The notes under the pieces were generated by a model. The model was not told where the DNA came from. It saw only the letters and a program-made list of their open reading frames with translations, and did not search any database. A stretch of DNA of 32,249 bases, taken from NCBI GenBank assembly GCA_019425015.1, contig JAHYYJ010000015.1, forward strand, positions 1 to 32,249, in the 5' to 3' direction. The position numbers and the translations under genes were made by a program. This document shows positions 16,985-24,309 of the stretch, piece by piece. This stretch comes from Collinsella sp. GTDB taxonomy: Bacteria; Actinomycetota; Coriobacteriia; Coriobacteriales; Coriobacteriaceae. The first letter of the stretch is position 1, and every line of letters begins with the position of its first letter.

Positions 16985-16998
16985 GTTTGCACTCCTTC

Positions 16999-17631
16999 CT
17001 ATGCCGTAAGTGGCGCCGCTTCAGCGCCCCTGCGGCTCTTATTGCCTCGATCTTTCCAGAAGGGCGAAACGGCTTTCTTCGCCCAAAGGGCAGAAAGGCG
17101 CGCGATCTGCTTGGACGCCATCCAGGCGCCTGCTCCCGCGAGGAGCGCCACACCGATGGAAGCGAATCCCATTCCCATCGAGGTTAAAACGTACGGAACA
17201 TGCCCGATAATGATGCCGTCCACGGTGAACAGGAGCCCCACCACGCCCGCGCCCCCGAATGCCGCGGCCACGATCCACACGCAGAGCGCAAGAACCCAAA
17301 TGCAGATGTAGACTGCAGCGGCAACGGCGACGAACGCGAGCAGCAGCGGAATCCATACCGGAGAGCCCACGATGGCGAGCGCCCATAGAAGTGCCGTGCT
17401 CTTGCGCTTGGTCCTCGCGATCGCGCGCGGCACGGCGGGCAGTTCGTCGAGCGTTGCCTCGGCGACCTCACCGGGCGTGCCCATGGCGGCCACAGCCTCG
17501 GCCTCCGTCATGCCGTCCTCCATACGGTCGGCGATGGCCTCCGCGTAGAACTCCTGCGTTTCCTTTACCTGATCTGCCGGCAGGCAGGCCAGAAGCTCGC
17601 CCAGCCGGTTCAAGAACTCATCGCGCGTCAT
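16999..17631 (-). CDS. DUF1700 (HAAS-domain) membrane protein
   Basis: A 210-residue protein. The N-terminal ~50 residues match the HAAS/DUF1700 pattern: MTRDEFLNRLGELL, a helix ending EFYAEAIADRMEDG, then MTEAEAVAAMGTPGEVA. About four hydrophobic segments follow between residues 75 and 175, and a basic C-terminal tail. Members are commonly encoded next to PadR regulators and are thought to help sense or transmit envelope stress; the molecular role is not established. The start overlaps the end of padR by 14 bases and the next gene starts 14 nt downstream of the stop, so the three genes form one operon. Confidence 0.8.
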   Translation of the reverse strand: MTRDEFLNRLGELLACLPADQVKETQEFYAEAIADRMEDGMTEAEAVAAMGTPGEVAEATLDELPAVPRAIARTKRKSTALLWALAIVGSPVWIPLLLAFVAVAAAVYICIWVLALCVWIVAAAFGGAGVVGLLFTVDGIIIGHVPYVLTSMGMGFASIGVALLAGAGAWMASKQIARLSALWAKKAVSPFWKDRGNKSRRGAEAAPLTA

Positions 17632-17938
17632 GGTGCGCCCCCTCCACGTAACGGTAGATCTCCTGCACGGATGGCCATTCGGCGAGGAACTCGGCGATAC
17701 GCTCGCGCCCGGCGTCCGTGATGCGGTAGTACCTCCGCAGCCGCCCGTTGTGTTCGGCGGAGCGCGCGGTGATGCAGCCCGCCTTCTCCAGGCGCTTGAG
17801 CAACGGATAGAGCGTGGATTCCGTGAGTCCCATACTCGCGGGCACGTCCTTCACGATCTGATAGCCGTAGGATTCCTCGCCCGAGACGGCCGCGAGCACG
17901 CAGGCCTCGAGGAAGCCGCGCTTCATCTGTGCCTCCAT
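17618..17938 (-). CDS. PadR-family transcriptional regulator
   Basis: A 106-residue PadR-type winged-helix repressor. The N-terminal domain reads MKRGFLEACVLAAVSGEESYGYQIVKD, then LTESTLYPLLKRLEKAGCI as recognition helix and wing start, then GRLRRYYRITDAGRERI, the standard PadR pattern. The short C-terminal helix would make the dimer; the effector is unknown. The start at 17938 has an optimal AAAGGAGGTG about 7 nt upstream; the frame continues to 18004 but would begin inside the promoter. It heads the operon with the DUF1700 and small membrane protein genes. A palindrome overlapping its promoter suggests autorepression. Confidence 0.9.
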   Translation of the reverse strand: MEAQMKRGFLEACVLAAVSGEESYGYQIVKDVPASMGLTESTLYPLLKRLEKAGCITARSAEHNGRLRRYYRITDAGRERIAEFLAEWPSVQEIYRYVEGAHHDAR

Positions 17939-17974
17939 CCGCACACCTCCTTTCGTAGTATACTGTGTAACACC

Positions 17975-18004
17975 TACTATATGACACATAGTATATGATG
18001 TCAA
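17975..18004 (-). promoter_or_regulatory. padR promoter with overlapping operator
   Basis: On the minus strand TTGACA (complement of 17999-18004) and TATAGT (complement of 17976-17981) are spaced by exactly 17 nt, a near-consensus sigma-70-type promoter. The 19-base imperfect palindrome at 17975-17993 (arms TACTAT and ATAGTA) covers the -10 box and most of the spacer. A second TAGTA..TACTA pair lies at 17956-17979. This fits PadR autorepression. Confidence 0.75.
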
Positions 18005-18047
18005 CAGTTGTCGTATAGGGAGTCTGGTCTGTCTGTCCCCTGCGGGT

Positions 18048-18144
18048 ACTCATTGGGGACGTACTTAAATGAGTGCCCATCGCTCAAGGTGGCACCTGGG
18101 GACGTTCCTTATGTGCCGGCACTTTGGGACACTCCTTGTCAAGG
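18048..18144. repeat. Three direct copies of the 27-nt hairpin repeat
   Basis: Unit A: ACTCATT (18048-18054), core GGGGACGTACTTA (18055-18067), AATGAGT (18068-18074). Unit B: GGCACCT (18091-18097), core GGGGACGTTCCTT (18098-18110), ATGTGCC (18111-18117). Unit C (18118-18144) keeps a decayed core TGGGACACTCCTT with arms that no longer pair. All are 7+13+7 bases. The region between padR and cutC holds no gene. Confidence 0.7.
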
Positions 18145-18222
18145 TTTTGTTCCATCGTGCAGGTTGCTATTTAACGTGCGACAATGCCGTGTGGAAATAG
18201 AAATGTCTTCTGGGGGCTATCT

Positions 18223-18900
18223 ATGCTGTACGAATTTTGCGCCGAGAACTTTGAGCGAGTGCCGGCGGCCATCGAGGCTGGTGCGGGGCGCATTGAGCTG
18301 TGTGACAACCTTGCCGTTGGCGGTACCACGCCTTCCGCCGGCGTTATCAGCGCCACGGTCAACTACGCTCACGAGCACGATGCGCGAGTGATGTGCATGA
18401 TTCGTCCGCGTGGTGGCGACTTTCATTACAACCAGGACGAGCTACGCATGATGGAGATGGACCTGGGCCTTGCTGTGAGCGCCGGCGTCGACGGTCTGGT
18501 CTTTGGCTGCTGCAAGCCCTGTGCCGGCGGCTGGGCGCTCGACGAACTCACCCTCGGCGCCCTCGTTATGGCTGCGGGCTGCGCGACCGAGGAATGCAAG
18601 CGTGAGTCCATCGACATCACCTTCCACATGGCATTTGACCAGCTCTCGCCCGAGGCTCAGCTCGATGCGATTGATACACTTGCCGACTGCGGCGTTACGC
18701 GCATCCTCACGCATGGCGGCGCGGCGGGTACGTCGATCGAGGATAATTTCGATCACCTGGCTCGTTTAATCGAGTATGCGGGCGATCGTTTGACCATCCT
18801 TCCCGGCGGCGGCATCACTACGGCAAATCGCGACGCGGTCGCGGCGGCGCTCGGCGTCTCCGAGCTCCATGGCACAAGGATCGTACCGCTGGAGGTGTAG
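18223..18900 (+). CDS. cutC: CutC-family protein
   Basis: A 225-residue TIM-barrel protein of the CutC family, historically linked to copper homeostasis although the biochemical activity is not settled. Family motifs are the opening YEFCAENFE, GAGRIELCDNLAVGGTTPS, MIRPRGGDFHY, GVDGLVFGC, ITFHMAFDQ, ILTHGGA and ILPGGGI. The start at 18223 is preceded by TGGGGGC; the frame is open from 18184 but the extra residues do not match the family. The stop is three bases before the next gene's GTG, so both are probably co-transcribed. The upstream gap carries the 27-nt repeats. Confidence 0.9.
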   Translation: MLYEFCAENFERVPAAIEAGAGRIELCDNLAVGGTTPSAGVISATVNYAHEHDARVMCMIRPRGGDFHYNQDELRMMEMDLGLAVSAGVDGLVFGCCKPCAGGWALDELTLGALVMAAGCATEECKRESIDITFHMAFDQLSPEAQLDAIDTLADCGVTRILTHGGAAGTSIEDNFDHLARLIEYAGDRLTILPGGGITTANRDAVAAALGVSELHGTRIVPLEV

Positions 18901-18903
18901 CCC

Positions 18904-19704
18904 GTGGCACTTGTATTCGATGTTCAGCAGGCGAGCGGCAAACCCGACGACAACCGTCGCCCCGGTACCGCGTGTCCCTTTTGCAACACGGAGGGGCTCA
19001 CCAACATCATCCAGCGTGATGGTGACTGCATCTGGCTCGAGAATAAGTTTAAGACCTTGCGAGCCACTCGCCAGACCGTATTGATTGAGTCGTCCGACCA
19101 CGACGCCGACCTGGTGACCTATGCGCCGGACGAGCTGCATCATGTGATGCGGTTTGCCCTGGGCTGTTGGCAGCAGATGATTGATTCTCAACAGTACCGC
19201 AGTGTGCTCATGTACAAGAACAAGGGCCCGCTTTCGGGCGGCAGTCTGGTCCATCCGCATATGCAGATTGTGGGTTTGGAACAGGAAGACGGCTATGCGG
19301 CGCTGACACCAGCCAACTTCGAAGGCATTGATGTCTGGCAGCGGGGGAGGGTCGCGATCAGCATTTCAACCGAGCCGATTATGGGCTTCTTTGAGATCAA
19401 CGTTTCGGCTCCACAGGGAATCGCCGCCAGCGACGACGCCCGCGACCTAGCCGAAGCTGACCTGTTTGCCGACGCAATCCAGGTGGCTCTTCGCTATATC
19501 CTGAACGAGCACCACGGTGGTCGCGCAGAGTCGTACAACTTGTTTTTCTACCACATGGACGGCCGGACCATTGCCAAGGCGCTGCCACGTTGGGTGGTTT
19601 CTCCCTACTATGTCGGTTATCGCCTGGCCCAGGTCAATGCCGAGACCACGCTCGATATCGATGCTGAGCGCCTGCGCATGCATTTGGAAACGTTCACGTC
19701 GTAA
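18904..19704 (+). CDS. DUF4931 / HIT-like (GalT-related) protein
   Basis: A 266-residue protein with a CPFC zinc-type knuckle (Cys24, Cys27) and a histidine triad-like active site GGSLVHPHMQI (His117, His119, Gln121), the arrangement of GalT/HIT superfamily nucleotidyl hydrolases or transferases and of DUF4931. It probably acts on a nucleotide-linked substrate in the cytosol, but that substrate is unknown. The start codon is GTG, with GGAGGT in the end of cutC about 7 nt upstream. It is three bases downstream of cutC, so the pair is one unit. No galactose genes are nearby, so galT is not assigned. No terminator is obvious in the 27 bases before the convergent gene. Confidence 0.78.
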   Translation: MALVFDVQQASGKPDDNRRPGTACPFCNTEGLTNIIQRDGDCIWLENKFKTLRATRQTVLIESSDHDADLVTYAPDELHHVMRFALGCWQQMIDSQQYRSVLMYKNKGPLSGGSLVHPHMQIVGLEQEDGYAALTPANFEGIDVWQRGRVAISISTEPIMGFFEINVSAPQGIAASDDARDLAEADLFADAIQVALRYILNEHHGGRAESYNLFFYHMDGRTIAKALPRWVVSPYYVGYRLAQVNAETTLDIDAERLRMHLETFTS

Positions 19705-19731
19705 TGCGAACATCCACGTAATGCGGACAGC

Positions 19732-20730
19732 CTAGCGCGCCATGGCGTCGCGACCGGCCTCGACCCGCTTGCGCTGGGCGGCGCGCTCCTCGCCGGTCAG
19801 GCGCTCAAAGAGATGCCCGATAATTGAGGCCAACACCTGCTGAAACAGCGTTCCGCACATGACGGGAAACACGACTTCGCCCGGAAAGTACTGCGTGGCG
19901 ATGACGGCACCCGAAGAGATGTTGCGCATGCCGCAGGTAAAGCACATGGTAGTCGTCTCGCTATACGGCAGATGCAGCGCATGTGCGACCAGAAAACCGA
20001 CGACAAAGCCGCTGATGGCGAAGATCAAAATAAAGAGGGCGACTTCCAGGCGCACCGCGTTCATGTGCAGTACGTACTCGCTCATGGCGGTGGAGTTGGA
20101 CGCGATAACGCCCATCATCATGAACTTGCAGGCGGGCGAGAGTGCGGGAGAGAGTTTCTCGTGTCCCCATCCGCGCGTGAGTTCGTTGATCACGATGCCG
20201 AATACGGCGGGGATGGCGATCATAAAGGCCATGTCTTGCATCATGCTCGGCACATCGATCGAGACGGTGGCGCCCAGCAGGAGCTTGAGCGTAAGCGGAA
20301 TCGTCATAGGTGAGATGACCGAGGACGTCAGGATGATGGTGAGCGCGAGCGGGCCGTTGCCGCCGAACATGCTAATCCACATAAAAGCAGTGACTGCCAC
20401 GGGTACGCTGTACTCGAGCACGATGCCGCAGACAAGGTTGGGGTTGGAGCCAAAGAACAGCGATCCCATGGCATAAGCTGCTATGGGAATAAGCACCGCC
20501 GAGACAAATAACGCCAAAATCAAATGTAGCGGACGGCGGAACACCTCGGTTACCTGGTGGAAGGTGTTGCTGAGCGCACCTTGGAACGTCATAAAGGCAA
20601 ACAGGGCGGGAACGATGGGCTTGAGCACGCCGATCTGCTGGGGAAAGAGCACGCCGAGCGCCACGCAAATCGGAACGATGATTTGCATGTGCCCCGCGAG
20701 AAATTTGCCCAGTCCAACCCACTGTTTCAT
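19732..20730 (-). CDS. Bile acid:sodium symporter (BASS/SBF) family protein
   Basis: A 332-residue membrane protein with about nine or ten hydrophobic segments, of the SBF/BASS family of sodium-coupled organic anion carriers. The conserved crossover region reads SETTTMCFTCGMRNISSG, where the family usually has E...T-G-QN; Glu is kept but RN replaces QN. The N-terminal part (GVLFPQQIG, FQGALSNTFHQ) and VLEYSVPVAVTAFMW also fit. Substrate is unknown: bile acids are plausible for a gut organism, but family members also move pantoate, pyruvate and other acids. The start at 20730 has GGGAG about 13 nt upstream, a long spacing. It ends in a basic tail (RAAQRKRVEAGRD). Confidence 0.83.
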   Translation of the reverse strand: MKQWVGLGKFLAGHMQIIVPICVALGVLFPQQIGVLKPIVPALFAFMTFQGALSNTFHQVTEVFRRPLHLILALFVSAVLIPIAAYAMGSLFFGSNPNLVCGIVLEYSVPVAVTAFMWISMFGGNGPLALTIILTSSVISPMTIPLTLKLLLGATVSIDVPSMMQDMAFMIAIPAVFGIVINELTRGWGHEKLSPALSPACKFMMMGVIASNSTAMSEYVLHMNAVRLEVALFILIFAISGFVVGFLVAHALHLPYSETTTMCFTCGMRNISSGAVIATQYFPGEVVFPVMCGTLFQQVLASIIGHLFERLTGEERAAQRKRVEAGRDAMAR

Positions 20731-20892
20731 ATGCGCTTGCGACTCCCTTTGCTCGTGAATTCGTTTTGAATGGATATGCTAGACGCTCACATGCGTCCGT
20801 GCGTCAGAAACGCTTGATTATTTCGAGGCTATTACCGGCATCGTTTATCGAAACCGCGGCGTGCTGCGGCGATTGGCGTCCGCACTGCACGG

Positions 20893-20898
20893 TATAAT
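20893..20898 (+). promoter_or_regulatory. Likely -10 box of the recJ-rel transcript
   Basis: A perfect TATAAT lies 57 nt before the small ORF and 109 nt before the recJ start. The best upstream partner, TTGGCG at 20873-20878, is only 14 nt away, so the -35 is uncertain. Confidence 0.55.
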
Positions 20899-20954
20899 AA
20901 ATCCGTTCAACAGATCTGCCTGCCGAAGCGGGCATACACAGAGGACTCATCGCT

Positions 20955-21020
20955 ATGAACCGTGAGAGGTATCGCGGCGACCTGCCCCTATCGGGGGTGG
21001 GTGCCTATGTCATCGCTTAA
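20955..21020 (+). CDS. Small 21-codon ORF overlapping the recJ start
   Basis: ATG at 20955 opens MNRERYRGDLPLSGVGAYV plus two residues and ends with TAA at 21018-21020, 14 bases inside recJ in another frame. AGAGGA lies 9 nt before the ATG, a better ribosome binding site than most nearby. It could be a leader peptide coupling translation into recJ. No homology is recognised and it could also be chance. Confidence 0.4.
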   Translation: MNRERYRGDLPLSGVGAYVIA

Positions 21021-24000
21021 GACGACGCATCGCTGGGCGGTCGCTCAGCAAAACCCCGAGCTCGAAAAGGAGCTTTCGGCTGGTCTGGGCATTCCCGGGC
21101 TGGTGGCGCGCATTATGGTTGCGCACGGCATTACATCCATCGAAGAAGGCCAGCTGTTTTTGACGCCTTCGCTCGATCGCGACTGGGTCGATCCACTTAT
21201 TATCCCGGGCATGTCGGTCGTTGCCGACCGCGTCGAGCGTGCTATTCGCAACCACGAGCGCATCGCCGTCTTTGGCGATTTTGACGTTGACGGTATTACG
21301 TCGACCTGCCTGTTGACCGAGGCACTGCGCACGTTTGGCGCCGATGTCACACCGTTTATTCCGCATCGCTTTGACGAGGGCTACGGTCTTTCGCGAGCGG
21401 CGCTCGACCGCGTTAACGAGCTCGCTCGCCCCCAGCTGATCGTGACCGTCGATAACGGTATTGCTGCCAAGGAAGAGGTCTCCTATCTGGAGAGTCTGGG
21501 GATCGATTTGGTGGTCACGGACCATCACGAGCCGTCCGACCAGGTGCCGCAGGGCGTGCCCCTGACCGACCCTAAGCTCGAGGACGAGGGCCCCTCGCGC
21601 GAGCTTGCCGGTGCCGGCGTGGCACTCAAGCTGGTGCAAGTCCTGGGCGAGCGTCTGGGCAAGCCGTCGTATTGGCGCTCGCTGATTGAGGTTGCGGCGT
21701 TGGGTACCGTGTCCGACATGATGCCGTTGACGCCCGAGAACCGCGCGCTGGTCGCCGAGGGCATCCAGCAAATGCGCGTGACGGCTCGTCCCGGCTACAT
21801 CGCGCTGGCGGCGCTCGCCAAGGCCGACCTCTCTAGCATTACGGCCGATGGCCTGTCGTTTTCGCTCATCCCTCGTCTGAATGCTGCCGGCCGCATGGCT
21901 GATCCCAAGCTGGCGCTCGACCTGCTGCTTGCCCGCGACCCCATCGAAGCGAGTGCGCTTGCCGCCGAGCTCGAGGAAATCAATCGCCAACGTCGCGAGA
22001 TCGAGGCGGAGCTCACACGCGATGCCATGGCGAAGGTCGAGGAGACTTATGACGGCGGTCGCGCGATCGTCGTGGGCGGCGAGGGCTGGCACGAGGGCGT
22101 CAAGGGTATCGTAGCGAGCCGTCTGACCAACCGTTATCACGTGCCGGCGCTGCTTTTCTCGATCGAGGACGGTATCGCGCGCGGCTCGGGTCGCTCGGTG
22201 GGCAAGGTTAACCTGTTTGACGCCGTCGAGCGTTGCTCCGACCTGCTGATTCGTCGCGGCGGGCATGCCGGTGCGGTGGGTGTAACCATCGAGGCGTCCA
22301 AGCTCGACGAGTTCCGTCGACGTCTTTCTGCTGTGCTGTCCGAGCTTCCCGCCGAAGACTTTGAGGACACCGACGAGGTTGCCGCCACGGTCGACCTTTC
22401 CGAGTTGAATATCGAGACTATAGAGCAGATCTCCCGTCTTGAGCCGTTTGGCCAGGGCAACAAGGTGCCGCTGTTGGCGGCCGAGGGCGTGATAATGTGC
22501 GATCGCGCCGTGGTGGGCAAAACCGGCGAGCACATGCGCTTCGTGGCGACCGATGGCGCCGCGAGTGTGCCGGCTATTATGTTCCGCGTGTCGCAGATCG
22601 ATAAGCTCATCAATTGCGATAGCGCCGTCGATTTGGTGTTCGAGGCCGTGGCCGAGCATTGGCAGGGACGTGTGAAGCCCAAGCTCATGATCAAAGATGT
22701 CTTGGTGCGCGATACCACGGCGTCCAATATCGACGATCCGGCATGTGAACTTCGCCGCGGCGTGCAACCGGCGGATTCTGGTCTGCGTCTGGAGTCGCGT
22801 AAACGTGAGACGCTCGCCCAGCTTTCCTATACCGAGCTGACGCGCTCGCTTATCCATAGCTTTATCGGCTCGAACCAGCCGCACCGCGCGCAGGTCGAGG
22901 CGCTCGATGCCCTGGCCGATCACCAAAGTGTTCTGGCCGTCATGGGAACGGGGCGCGGCAAGTCTCTTATCTTCCATGTGCATGCCGCGCGCGAGGCGGT
23001 CCTTCGCGGGCGTGCGAGCATCTTTGTCTATCCGCTGCGTGCGCTCGTTGCCGACCAGGCCTATCACCTCTCGTCGACGATGGCCGCGCTCGGCATTGGC
23101 GTCGGCGTGCTGACCGGCGAGACTGTGGAGGCGGCGCGCGATGACGTGTTTGCCGGCTTGGCTTCGGGCCGCACCGGCATCGTGCTCACGACGCCCGAGT
23201 TCCTGTCCATTCACCGCGACCGCTTTGCGCGTTCGGGGCGCATCGGTTTTGTCGTTATCGATGAGGCGCATCATGCCGGTCTTGCCAAGGGCGGCGACCG
23301 CAGCGCCTATCTCGACATGCCCGACATCCTCAAAGTTCTGGGCGACCCGGTCGTTATGGCTGCGACGGCCACCGCGACGGCTCCGGTCGTGGCCGAGCTT
23401 GCCCGCATGCTGCCGATCACTCGCACGGTGGTCGACGAGACGGTGCGCGAGAACCTGCAACTCGAGGACGATCGCGACCTCGCAAGCCGCGAAAATCGCC
23501 TGGTGTCGATTGTGGCGACGGGGGAGAAGACCGTTATCTACGTCAATTCGCGCGATCAGTCCGTGGCGCTTGCCAAGACGCTGCGCAAGCGCGTGCCAGA
23601 CTGTGCGACCCATATCGCGTTCTATAACGCCGGGCTCGCGCGCTCCGATCGTCGCCGTGTCGAGGAAGCGTTTCGTGACGGAAGCCTCAGTTGCATCGTT
23701 TCGACCTCTGCCTTTGGTGAGGGCGTGAACCTGCCCGATATCCGCCATGTCGTGCTCTACCACATGCCCTTTGGCGCCATCGAGTTCAACCAGATGAGTG
23801 GGCGAGCCGGTCGCGACGGCCAGCCTGCCGTGATTCACCTGCTCTATTCATCGCGTGACGCTCGCATCAACGAGCGCCTGCTCGACTGTTACGCGCCCGA
23901 GCGCGATGAGCTTGTCACGCTCTATCGAGCGCTGCAGACCATGTGGCGCTCCAACCGTGGCAAGACGGGGGACGATTCATTCTGCGCAAGCGATATCGAC

Positions 24001-24294
24001 ATTGCGCAGATGTGCCTTGCCATCGATGCTCGCACGCCGGTCGACGAGCGCTCGGTGGAAAGCGGTCTGGGAATCTTCGAAGAGCTTGGTTTCTGTCGCG
24101 TTTCGGGGTTTGACGACACCCGTCGCATCGCGATGGCCGAAAACCCCGGTCGCGTGCAATTGAGCAGGTCAATTCGCTATTTGGAGGGCTTGCGCTCGCG
24201 CATGGAGTTCTCGGCTTTCCGGAGCTGGGCGCTCGATTCGTGCGCTTCTGATATGCTAGCCAAAGTTAACCGCCCGATCGTACCGCGGGCCTAG
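21007..24294 (+). CDS. recJ: RecJ single-strand exonuclease fused to an SF2 (RecQ-like) helicase
   Basis: A 1,095-residue fusion. Residues ~1-570 are RecJ, the 5'-3' single-strand DNA exonuclease of recombination and mismatch repair: motif I FGDFDVDGITS (about 88-98), VTVDNGI, the DHH motif VVTDHHEP (about 170-177), then DHHA1 with GWHEGVKGIVASRL and RRGGHAGAVG (about 416-425), then an OB-like domain. From ~residue 610 a complete SF2 helicase follows: motif I MGTGRGKS (about 645-652), Ia YPLRALVADQ, II DEAH (752-755), III ATATAT, IV VIYVNSR, V TSAFGEGVNLP and VI QMSGRAGRDGQ (from 929). A cysteine-rich RecQ zinc domain and HRDC are not evident in the last ~150 residues. The start at 21007 is chosen for GGGGGTGGG upstream; GTG at 20962 is an alternative. 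rel follows after 15 nt. Confidence 0.93.
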   Translation: MSSLKTTHRWAVAQQNPELEKELSAGLGIPGLVARIMVAHGITSIEEGQLFLTPSLDRDWVDPLIIPGMSVVADRVERAIRNHERIAVFGDFDVDGITSTCLLTEALRTFGADVTPFIPHRFDEGYGLSRAALDRVNELARPQLIVTVDNGIAAKEEVSYLESLGIDLVVTDHHEPSDQVPQGVPLTDPKLEDEGPSRELAGAGVALKLVQVLGERLGKPSYWRSLIEVAALGTVSDMMPLTPENRALVAEGIQQMRVTARPGYIALAALAKADLSSITADGLSFSLIPRLNAAGRMADPKLALDLLLARDPIEASALAAELEEINRQRREIEAELTRDAMAKVEETYDGGRAIVVGGEGWHEGVKGIVASRLTNRYHVPALLFSIEDGIARGSGRSVGKVNLFDAVERCSDLLIRRGGHAGAVGVTIEASKLDEFRRRLSAVLSELPAEDFEDTDEVAATVDLSELNIETIEQISRLEPFGQGNKVPLLAAEGVIMCDRAVVGKTGEHMRFVATDGAASVPAIMFRVSQIDKLINCDSAVDLVFEAVAEHWQGRVKPKLMIKDVLVRDTTASNIDDPACELRRGVQPADSGLRLESRKRETLAQLSYTELTRSLIHSFIGSNQPHRAQVEALDALADHQSVLAVMGTGRGKSLIFHVHAAREAVLRGRASIFVYPLRALVADQAYHLSSTMAALGIGVGVLTGETVEAARDDVFAGLASGRTGIVLTTPEFLSIHRDRFARSGRIGFVVIDEAHHAGLAKGGDRSAYLDMPDILKVLGDPVVMAATATATAPVVAELARMLPITRTVVDETVRENLQLEDDRDLASRENRLVSIVATGEKTVIYVNSRDQSVALAKTLRKRVPDCATHIAFYNAGLARSDRRRVEEAFRDGSLSCIVSTSAFGEGVNLPDIRHVVLYHMPFGAIEFNQMSGRAGRDGQPAVIHLLYSSRDARINERLLDCYAPERDELVTLYRALQTMWRSNRGKTGDDSFCASDIDIAQMCLAIDARTPVDERSVESGLGIFEELGFCRVSGFDDTRRIAMAENPGRVQLSRSIRYLEGLRSRMEFSAFRSWALDSCASDMLAKVNRPIVPRA

Positions 24295-24309
24295 GGGAAG
24301 GGGACCTCG

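Noticed and set aside
18904..19704. Calling the HIT-like protein galT
   Set aside because: The HPHMQ site and CPFC knuckle are compatible, but it lacks the two-domain length of GalT and there are no galactose genes nearby.
7551..20730. A bile-acid module formed by the SDR and the SBF-family transporter
   Set aside because: The two genes are more than 11 kb apart, each with other neighbours; neither sequence shows a specific bile-acid signature.
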